DNA from: Gluconacetobacter diazotrophicus PA1 5
Lineage (GTDB): Bacteria; Pseudomonadota; Alphaproteobacteria; Acetobacterales; Acetobacteraceae
Assembly: GCF_000067045.1 (NCBI RefSeq)
Contig: NC_010125.1
Span: 1,912,001 to 1,976,000, forward strand
Length of the DNA: 64,000 nucleotides
Direction of reading: 5' to 3'
Shown: positions 58,317 to 64,000 of the stretch, in pieces
Layout of the letters: the number at the start of each line of letters is the position of its first letter
How positions within the stretch are numbered: the stretch's first letter is position 1
Position numbers and translations under genes: made by a program
Notes under the pieces: generated by a model
The model's input: only the letters and a program-made list of their open reading frames with translations
What the model was told of the DNA's origin: nothing
The model's database searches: none

Positions 58317-58913
58317 ATGATCCTGCTGATCGACAATTACGACAGCTTCACCTTCAACCTCGTCCACTATCTGGGCGACCTGGGGGAGGTGTGCGACGTT
58401 CGCCGCAATGACGCGCTGACCGCCGACCAGGCCATGGACCTGAACCCCGACGCCATCGTGCTGTCGCCCGGCCCGGGCACGCCGGACCAGGCGGGGATCT
58501 GCTGCGAACTGATCTGCAAGGCCGCCGGCCGCGTTCCGGTCTTCGGCGTCTGCCTGGGGCACCAGGCCATCGGGCAGGTGTTCGGCGGAACGGTCGTGCG
58601 GGCGCCCACCCCGATGCATGGCAAGGTCAGCCCGGTGACCCATGACGGGAGCGGCGTATTCGCGGGCCTGCCCGACCCGTTCCTGGCCACGCGCTATCAC
58701 AGCCTGACCGTCGATCCGGCCGACCTGCCGTCCGACCTGGTGCCGGTCGCCCGGACCGAGGACGGCGTCATCATGGGGCTGCGCCACCGCACGCTGCCGA
58801 TCTTCGGCGTCCAGTTCCACCCCGAGAGCATCGCGTCGGAACACGGGCACGACATCCTGGCCAATTTCATGGCCATCGCGCGGGGCCTGAACACACCGCG
58901 AAAAGCGGCCTGA
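58317..58913 (+). CDS. trpG: anthranilate synthase component II (glutamine amidotransferase)
   Basis: Delivers ammonia to TrpE. The 198-residue class I amidotransferase has C79 in GVCLGHQ and the partners H168 and E170 in VQFHPES, plus the oxyanion SPGPGTP. ATG 58317 is preceded by GGGAGG. The stand-alone form is usual outside enterics, where TrpG is fused to TrpD. trpD follows after 7 bp. Confidence 0.95.
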   Translation: MILLIDNYDSFTFNLVHYLGDLGEVCDVRRNDALTADQAMDLNPDAIVLSPGPGTPDQAGICCELICKAAGRVPVFGVCLGHQAIGQVFGGTVVRAPTPMHGKVSPVTHDGSGVFAGLPDPFLATRYHSLTVDPADLPSDLVPVARTEDGVIMGLRHRTLPIFGVQFHPESIASEHGHDILANFMAIARGLNTPRKAA

Positions 58914-58920
58914 GCCGATC

Positions 58921-60051
58921 ATGGATGGCGTGCCGTCCCTGTCTGCCGACCAAGCGGGTGCGTTCCGGACCATCCTGAACCGCCTGGCGCGGGGCGAAAC
59001 ACTGACTGAAACCGAGGCCGAGGACGCGTTCGGCCTGATCATGGACGGCGGCGTGCCCGACACGCTGATCGCCGCCTTCCTGATGGCGTTGCGGGTCCGG
59101 GGTGAGAAGCGCGCGGAACTGCTGGGCGCGGTGCGCGCCGTGCGGTCACGCATGCGGGCGGTCGGCCCCGTTCCTCCGGGCACGATCGATGTCTGCGGCA
59201 CGGGCGGCGACGGACTGGGCACACTGAATATTTCGACCGCCGTCGCCTTCGTCCTGGCCGCGCTGGGTGTTCCGGTCGCCAAGCATGGCAACCGGGCCCT
59301 GTCGTCGCGTTCCGGCGCGACCGACGTGCTGGGCGCGCTGGGCGTGGATCTGTCGGACGACCCGTCGGTGATCGCCGCGCGGATCAATGACGGAAACCTG
59401 GCTTTCATGGCGGCGCCGGCGCACCATCCGGCCATGCGCCATGCCGGACCGGTGCGGGCCGCGCTGGGAATCCGCACGCTGTTCAACCTGATCGGCCCCT
59501 TGTGCAATCCGGCCGGCGTCACACATCAACTGGTCGGTGTGTTCGATCCGGCATGGCTGCGCCCGGTGGTGGAGACGTTGCAGCTTCTGGGGTCGGAGCG
59601 CGTGTGGGCCGTGCATGGCTATTGCGAAGGCGCGACGGGCGGCCGGGGCGTGGACGAACTGACGCTGGCCGGTCCTACCGCGATCGTGGCGTTGCAGAAC
59701 GGACGGATTTACGACCTGACGCTGCGGCCCGAGGATGCGGGCCTGCGCCCCGCGCCGATCACGGCGATCGCGGGTGGCGGGGCGGAGGAAAATGCGGCGG
59801 CCCTTACGGCTTTGCTGGCGGGCGCCCATGGAGCCTATCGCGATACCGTGCTGCTGAACGCGGCGGCCTGCCTGCATGTGGCGGGACGCGGTGCGGCACT
59901 GGATGACGATGGGAGATTGAGACCGGCGTCGCTACGGGCGCTGGTGGCGGATGCGGCCCGCGTGCTGGATGACGGATCGGCCCTGGCCATGCTGAATTCC
60001 GCGCGCCGTCGCCACATGGATACGCCGGAGGGGATTACACAAAGCTTATGA
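58921..60051 (+). CDS. trpD: anthranilate phosphoribosyltransferase
   Basis: Adds phosphoribose to anthranilate. The 376-residue protein has the PRPP motif CGTGGDGLGTLNIST (about 91-105), KHGNRALSSRSGATDVLGALG, and FNLIGPLCNPA, all characteristic. It is about 30 residues longer than E. coli-type domains, the extra length being at the C terminus. The stop overlaps the trpC start by four bases. ATG 58921 (MDGVPSLSADQ) is the first start. Confidence 0.95.
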   Translation: MDGVPSLSADQAGAFRTILNRLARGETLTETEAEDAFGLIMDGGVPDTLIAAFLMALRVRGEKRAELLGAVRAVRSRMRAVGPVPPGTIDVCGTGGDGLGTLNISTAVAFVLAALGVPVAKHGNRALSSRSGATDVLGALGVDLSDDPSVIAARINDGNLAFMAAPAHHPAMRHAGPVRAALGIRTLFNLIGPLCNPAGVTHQLVGVFDPAWLRPVVETLQLLGSERVWAVHGYCEGATGGRGVDELTLAGPTAIVALQNGRIYDLTLRPEDAGLRPAPITAIAGGGAEENAAALTALLAGAHGAYRDTVLLNAAACLHVAGRGAALDDDGRLRPASLRALVADAARVLDDGSALAMLNSARRRHMDTPEGITQSL

Positions 60052-60911
60052 TGAACGACATGCCGACAAGCCAGGCGCCGATCGATTGCGGTAACACGCC
60101 CGGCCAGGACGGGATTCCCGATGTCCTGGCGCGGATTTGTGCCCGCACCCGCGTGGATGTCGCCCAGCGGGCGACGATCACCCCGCTGAAGGACATCACC
60201 GCCCGCGCGCGCGAGGTCGACTCTCCCACCCGGGGGTTCGGCCAGGCGCTGAAGCAACGCACGGCGGACCGGCAGATCGGCCTGATCGCGGAGATCAAGA
60301 AGGCATCGCCATCCGCGGGCATCCTGCGCCCGGACTACGATCCGGCCGGCATCGCCGTGCAATATGAAACGGCGGGCGCCGCCTGTATCTCGGTGCTGAC
60401 CGAAGGGTCCTGCTTCCACGGCTGCGCCGAGGACCTGCAACGGGTTCGCAAGGCATGCAGCCTGCCGATCCTGCGCAAGGATTTCATCCTGGACCCGTGG
60501 CAGGTCCATGAAAGCCGGCTGATCGGTGCGGACTGCATCCTGCTGATCCTGGCCGCCCTGACGGATACCGAGGCATCGGAGCTGCTGGACATCGCGCGCG
60601 GACTGGACATGGACGTGCTGGTGGAAGTGCATGACGAGGGCGAACTGAACCGCGCCCTGGCGCTGGATACGTCCCTGATTGGCATTAATAACCGAAATCT
60701 CAAGACCTTGAAGACCGATCTTGAGACAACCATCCAACTGACCCCCCTGGTGCCGCCGGACCGGATCGTGGTGTCGGAGAGTGGCATCAGCACGCACGCG
60801 GACATCGTCCGGCTGAGCGAGATCGGCGCCAGCGGCTTCCTGGTCGGCGAGAGCCTGCTGCGCCACGATGTCCCCGGCGACGCGGCCCGCGTGCTGCTGG
60901 GCACGGTCTGA
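60048..60911 (+). CDS. trpC: indole-3-glycerol-phosphate synthase
   Basis: Closes the indole ring. The 287-residue TIM-barrel enzyme has [15 protein letters not shown] (about 80-94), [40 protein letters not shown] and VSESGIS, matching TrpC. It is the single-function form with no TrpF fusion. trpF, trpB and trpA are not in the window. It overlaps trpD and is followed by moaC after 2 bp. Confidence 0.96.
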   Translation: MMNDMPTSQAPIDCGNTPGQDGIPDVLARICARTRVDVAQRATITPLKDITARAREVDSPTRGFGQALKQRTADRQIGLIAEIKKASPSAGILRPDYDPAGIAVQYETAGAACISVLTEGSCFHGCAEDLQRVRKACSLPILRKDFILDPWQVHESRLIGADCILLILAALTDTEASELLDIARGLDMDVLVEVHDEGELNRALALDTSLIGINNRNLKTLKTDLETTIQLTPLVPPDRIVVSESGISTHADIVRLSEIGASGFLVGESLLRHDVPGDAARVLLGTV

Positions 60912-60913
60912 AC

Positions 60914-61429
60914 ATGGCGACTGCCGGCGGATTGTCTCACCTGGACGCCAACGGCCATGCCGTCATGGTCGATGTGTCCACCAAGCCGGCCACGGCGCGG
61001 CAGGCCGTCGCCCGCGGGCGGGTGTCGATGCGCGAGGAGACGTTGGACCTGATCCTGTCGGGCACCATCAAGAAGGGTGACGTGCTGGCGGTATCGCGGA
61101 TCGCGGGAATCATGGCGGCCAAGAAGACCGCCGACCTGATCCCGCTCTGCCACCCGCTTCCATTGTCCTCGGTCCGGGTGGAACTGACGGCGTCCCATGA
61201 CCGGACCGGGGTGGAGATCGAGGCCTGCGTCGGCACCACCGGTCAGACCGGGGTGGAGATGGAGGCCCTGACGGCGGTCAGCGTGGCGGCGCTGACGCTG
61301 TACGATATGTGCAAGGCGGTCGATCGCGGCATGACGATCGAGGCGGTGTACCTGGCGCGCAAGACGGGCGGGCAATCCGGCTCGTACGAACGCCCCGAAG
61401 CGGGAGCGGCACCGACACCCATGGCATAA
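60914..61429 (+). CDS. moaC: cyclic pyranopterin monophosphate synthase
   Basis: Works after MoaA to form cyclic pyranopterin monophosphate. The 171-residue protein has [18 protein letters not shown] (about 16-33), [20 protein letters not shown], the [13 protein letters not shown] active-site stretch, and [19 protein letters not shown]. These are the MoaC hallmarks. It lies 2 bp after trpC, so it is expressed with the tryptophan genes, as in many alphaproteobacteria. Confidence 0.96.
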   Translation: MATAGGLSHLDANGHAVMVDVSTKPATARQAVARGRVSMREETLDLILSGTIKKGDVLAVSRIAGIMAAKKTADLIPLCHPLPLSSVRVELTASHDRTGVEIEACVGTTGQTGVEMEALTAVSVAALTLYDMCKAVDRGMTIEAVYLARKTGGQSGSYERPEAGAAPTPMA

Positions 61430-61540
61430 CCATCCGAACGGCAGGCGCACGGCCTGGCCATGACAAGGGCGATCAGACGTCCCGGGTGGGATCTGGCTTG
61501 CGATCAAAGATGTTATAACAAGAACAAGGGAGCGTTCATC

Positions 61541-62551
61541 ATGGGCGAAACTCGGAAATCCGCGACAGAGGCCGGACGCAACAGTCCGTCGATGAGCAAG
61601 GAAGACCTGACGCGCGCCTTTCATGACATGGTGCTGATCCGCCGGTTCGAGGAACGGGCCGGCCAGCTTTATGGCATGGGGCTGATCGGCGGCTTCTGCC
61701 ATCTGTATATCGGCCAGGAAGCCGTGGTCGTCGGCGTGCAGATGGAGCTGAAGCAGGGGGACAAGATCATCACCTCCTACCGCGACCATGGGCAGATGCT
61801 GGCCGCCGGCATGGACCCGCGCGGCGTGATGGCCGAACTGACCGGGCGCGAGGGCGGCTATTCCCGCGGCAAGGGCGGGTCGATGCACATGTTCTCGTCC
61901 GAGAAGCATTTCTATGGCGGGCACGGCATCGTCGGCGCCCAGGTGTCGCTGGGTATCGGTCTGGCCTTCGCCAACAAGTATCGCGGCACGGACGAGGTCT
62001 CGATCGCCTATTTCGGCGAGGGCGCGTCCAGCCAGGGTCAGGTCTATGAAAGCTTCAACCTGGCGGCCCTTCACAAGCTGCCCTGCGTATTCGTGCTGGA
62101 AAACAACCATTACGGCATGGGCACCAGCGTCGAGCGGTCGTCGGCGTCCAAGGAATTGTGGCGCAATGGCGAGCCCTGGGGCATCCCGGGCCGTCAGGTC
62201 GACGGCATGGATGTCGAGGCCGTGCGCGACGCGGCGCGCGAGGCGATCGAACATTGCCGGCAGGGCAAGGGACCGTACCTGCTGGAGATGACGACCTATC
62301 GCTATCGCGGCCATTCGATGTCCGACCCGGCGAAGTACCGCCCCCGCTCCGAAGTGGACGAGATGCGGAAGAATCATGACCCGATCGATCGGGTACGCAA
62401 GGAACTGCTGGCCATGGGCGTCGGGGAAGCCGAACTGAAGACGATCGAGGACAAGGTGAAGGAAGTGGTCGTGGACGCCGCCGATTTCGCGCAGACCAGC
62501 CCGGAGCCCGATCCGGCGGAACTGTGGACCGACGTGCTGGTGGAGGGCTGA
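61541..62551 (+). CDS. pdhA: pyruvate dehydrogenase E1 component subunit alpha
   Basis: With PdhB it decarboxylates pyruvate using thiamine diphosphate. The 336-residue protein has RRFEERAGQLYGMGLIGGFCHLYIGQEAV, the TPP/metal motif beginning YFGEGASSQGQVYESFN, LENNHYGMGTSVERSS, and the phosphorylation-loop-like YRYRGHSMSDP. The start ATG 61541 follows AAGGGAGCG. It lies 110 bp after moaC and heads the pdhABC operon. Confidence 0.96.
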   Translation: MGETRKSATEAGRNSPSMSKEDLTRAFHDMVLIRRFEERAGQLYGMGLIGGFCHLYIGQEAVVVGVQMELKQGDKIITSYRDHGQMLAAGMDPRGVMAELTGREGGYSRGKGGSMHMFSSEKHFYGGHGIVGAQVSLGIGLAFANKYRGTDEVSIAYFGEGASSQGQVYESFNLAALHKLPCVFVLENNHYGMGTSVERSSASKELWRNGEPWGIPGRQVDGMDVEAVRDAAREAIEHCRQGKGPYLLEMTTYRYRGHSMSDPAKYRPRSEVDEMRKNHDPIDRVRKELLAMGVGEAELKTIEDKVKEVVVDAADFAQTSPEPDPAELWTDVLVEG

Positions 62552-62554
62552 GCG

Positions 62555-63901
62555 ATGACGCAGATCCTGATGCCGGCGCTTTCGCCCACCATGACCGAGG
62601 GCAAGCTGGCCCGCTGGCTGAAGACGACCGGCGACCATGTCGCCGCCGGGGACGTGATCGCGGAAATCGAGACCGACAAGGCGACGATGGAAGTCGAGGC
62701 CGTGGACGAGGGGACGCTGGGCGATATCCTGATCCCCGAAGGCACCGAGAACGTCCCGGTCAACACGCCGATCGCAACCCTGCAGTCCGAGGGCGGTGCC
62801 GCGGCCCCCGCGGCGGCACCGGCCGCGAAGGCCCCGGCACCCCAGGCCGCTGCGGCGCCGGCCGCGCCGCAGCCGGTCTCGCCCGTGGCGGCTCCCGTCG
62901 CGGCGCCTGAGAAGGATTGGGGCGAGACCGCCGAAATCACCGTGCGCGAAGCCCTGCGCGACGCCATGGCCGCCGAACTGCGCCGCGACCAGGACGTGTT
63001 CCTGATCGGCGAGGAAGTCGCGCAGTACCAGGGCGCCTACAAGGTGTCGCAGGGCCTGCTGGACGAATTCGGCGAAAAGCGCGTGATCGACACCCCGATC
63101 ACCGAACAGGGCTTCACCGGCATGGCGGTCGGCGCGGCGCTGACGGGCCTGAAGCCGATCGTCGAATTCATGACCATGAATTTCGCGATGCAGGCGATCG
63201 ACCAGATCATCAATTCGGCCGCCAAGACCCGCTACATGTCCGGCGGCCAGATGTCCTGCCCGATCGTCTTCCGTGGCCCCAACGGGGCGGCGGCCCGCGT
63301 GGGTGCCCAGCATTCGCAGTGCTATGCCAGCTGGTACGGCCACGTGCCGGGGCTGAAGGTGGTGGCGCCGTGGTCGGCGGCCGACGCCAAGGGCCTGCTG
63401 CGCGCCGCCATCCGCGACCCGAACCCGGTCATCGTGCTGGAAAACGAGATCCTGTACGGCCAGAAGTTCCCGTGCCCGGTAGACGAGGATTTCATCCTGC
63501 CGATCGGCCGCGCCAAGGTCGAGCGCGAGGGCAGGGACGTGACCATCGTCACCTTCTCGATCATGGTCGGCACGGCGCTGGAAGCCGCGGCGATCCTGGC
63601 CGAGCAGGGGATCGAGGCCGAGGTCATCAACCTGCGCACCATCCGCCCGCTGGATATCGAAACCATCGTGGCCAGCGTGAAGAAGACCAGCCGCCTGGTC
63701 TGCGTCGAGGAAGGCTGGCCGTTCGCGGGGATCGGCGCCGAAGTGTCGATGCAGGTCATCGAACATGCGTTCGACTATCTGGACGCGCCGCCTGCGCGGG
63801 TCGCCGGTGCCGACGTGCCGATGCCCTTCGCCGCCAATCTTGAGAAGCTGGCCCTTCCCAACCCGACCTGGGTGGTGGATGCGGTCCGCAAGCTGGTCTG
63901 A
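62555..63901 (+). CDS. pdhB: pyruvate dehydrogenase E1 component subunit beta with N-terminal lipoyl domain
   Basis: The 448-residue protein begins with a lipoyl domain (about 1-78; lipoyl lysine K42 in ETDKATM). An Ala/Pro-rich linker (about 80-118) leads to the E1-beta core: [52 protein letters not shown], and [21 protein letters not shown]1-beta subunits with their own lipoyl domain are known from some alphaproteobacteria such as Zymomonas and rhizobia. It starts 3 bp after pdhA. Confidence 0.96.
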   Translation: MTQILMPALSPTMTEGKLARWLKTTGDHVAAGDVIAEIETDKATMEVEAVDEGTLGDILIPEGTENVPVNTPIATLQSEGGAAAPAAAPAAKAPAPQAAAAPAAPQPVSPVAAPVAAPEKDWGETAEITVREALRDAMAAELRRDQDVFLIGEEVAQYQGAYKVSQGLLDEFGEKRVIDTPITEQGFTGMAVGAALTGLKPIVEFMTMNFAMQAIDQIINSAAKTRYMSGGQMSCPIVFRGPNGAAARVGAQHSQCYASWYGHVPGLKVVAPWSAADAKGLLRAAIRDPNPVIVLENEILYGQKFPCPVDEDFILPIGRAKVEREGRDVTIVTFSIMVGTALEAAAILAEQGIEAEVINLRTIRPLDIETIVASVKKTSRLVCVEEGWPFAGIGAEVSMQVIEHAFDYLDAPPARVAGADVPMPFAANLEKLALPNPTWVVDAVRKLV

Positions 63902-63913
63902 GGGAGCAGCGCG

Positions 63914-64000
63914 ATGTCCGTGAATATCCTGATGCCGGCGCTGTCGCCGACGATGACCGAGGGCAAGCTGTCCCGCTGGCTGAAGAAGGAAGGCGACGCG
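63914..64000 (+). CDS. pdhC: dihydrolipoamide acetyltransferase (pyruvate dehydrogenase E2), 5' end only
   Basis: The 29 codons before the window edge encode the start of a lipoyl domain ([19 protein letters not shown]) almost identical to that of PdhB. From position and similarity this is the E2 acetyltransferase of the complex. The start ATG 63914 follows AGGGAGCAGCGCG. The catalytic domain lies beyond the window. Confidence 0.9.
   Translation, partial: MSVNILMPALSPTMTEGKLSRWLKKEGDA

Noticed and set aside
60335-63766. An 1143-codon open frame on the minus strand across trpC, moaC, pdhA and pdhB
   Set aside because: All four plus-strand genes are well conserved. The antisense product is His-, Arg- and Gln-rich low-complexity sequence, typical of a shadow frame.

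Overview
The window looks like chromosomal DNA of an alphaproteobacterium of the acetic acid bacterium family (Acetobacteraceae); the high GC content and the protein sequences suggest Gluconacetobacter or a close relative. That assignment is inference from family resemblance, not from a database search. Coding density is about 90 percent, GTG starts are frequent, many neighbours overlap by ATGA, and one intact tRNA gene is present. I see no insertion sequence, prophage, CRISPR array, rRNA or plasmid function, so this is a core-genome region with a few local oddities.

Layout. 0-3.2 kb: kdsB-pheA-dapA-smpB (KDO activation, phenylalanine and lysine synthesis, ribosome rescue). 3.3-5.4 kb: a two-domain cold-shock protein and an LpxR-like lipid A deacylase. 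5.4-11.5 kb: recG, sdhE and mfd. 11.5-16.7 kb: accessory metabolism, namely a short-chain dehydrogenase, an exported protein of unknown function, a bile-acid-symporter-type transporter, a haloacetate-dehalogenase-like protein lacking catalytic residues, and a PLP decarboxylase. 16.8-20.5 kb: J-protein-cobS-cobT for cobalt insertion into cobalamin. 20.5-22.3 kb: bolA, a frameshifted lolA-like gene, lipB and tRNA-Leu(GAG). 22.6-24.9 kb: galU and a phosphomannomutase/phosphoglucomutase for sugar nucleotides. 25-30.7 kb: moaA, a methyltransferase, comF, a glutaredoxin, small DUF proteins and a Tat-exported lactonase. 30.9-41.1 kb: ubiG, lysC, a nitronate monooxygenase-like flavoprotein, a RodZ-like protein, ispG, hisS, prfA, an antisense exported protein, prmC and a DUF4167 protein. 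41.2-45.8 kb: biotin genes bioA and bioF-bioH-bioCD, the last a fusion. 45.8-48.3 kb: moeA-lexA with an SOS box, and rpmG. 48.4-54.4 kb: tpiA, secG, pyrG, kdsA, eno and an FtsB-like gene, all on the minus strand, with one plus-strand membrane protein. 54.7-61.4 kb: ppiD-trpE and trpGDC-moaC. 61.5-64 kb: pdhA, a lipoyl-bearing pdhB and the start of pdhC.

How the genes fit together. Both ends of the KDO pathway are here (kdsA, kdsB), together with pyrG, which makes the CTP that KdsB uses, and a putative lipid A remodelling enzyme. The biotin genes cover pimeloyl-ester synthesis to dethiobiotin, but bioB is not in the window. Three molybdenum cofactor genes (moaA, moaC, moeA) sit in three separate places. 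The order trpGDC-moaC, with moeA-lexA about 10 kb away, looks like a split version of a cluster that is contiguous in many other alphaproteobacteria.

The most interesting points are the BioC-BioD fusion, a degenerate dehalogenase-fold protein, a lolA-like reading frame with two shifts, a Tat-exported lactonase that would suit periplasmic glucose oxidation, a gene inserted antisense between prfA and prmC, a perfect 16-bp tandem repeat in the eno leader, and a 48-bp-spaced duplication inside recG. I did not find a convincing multi-gene system that is new to biology.
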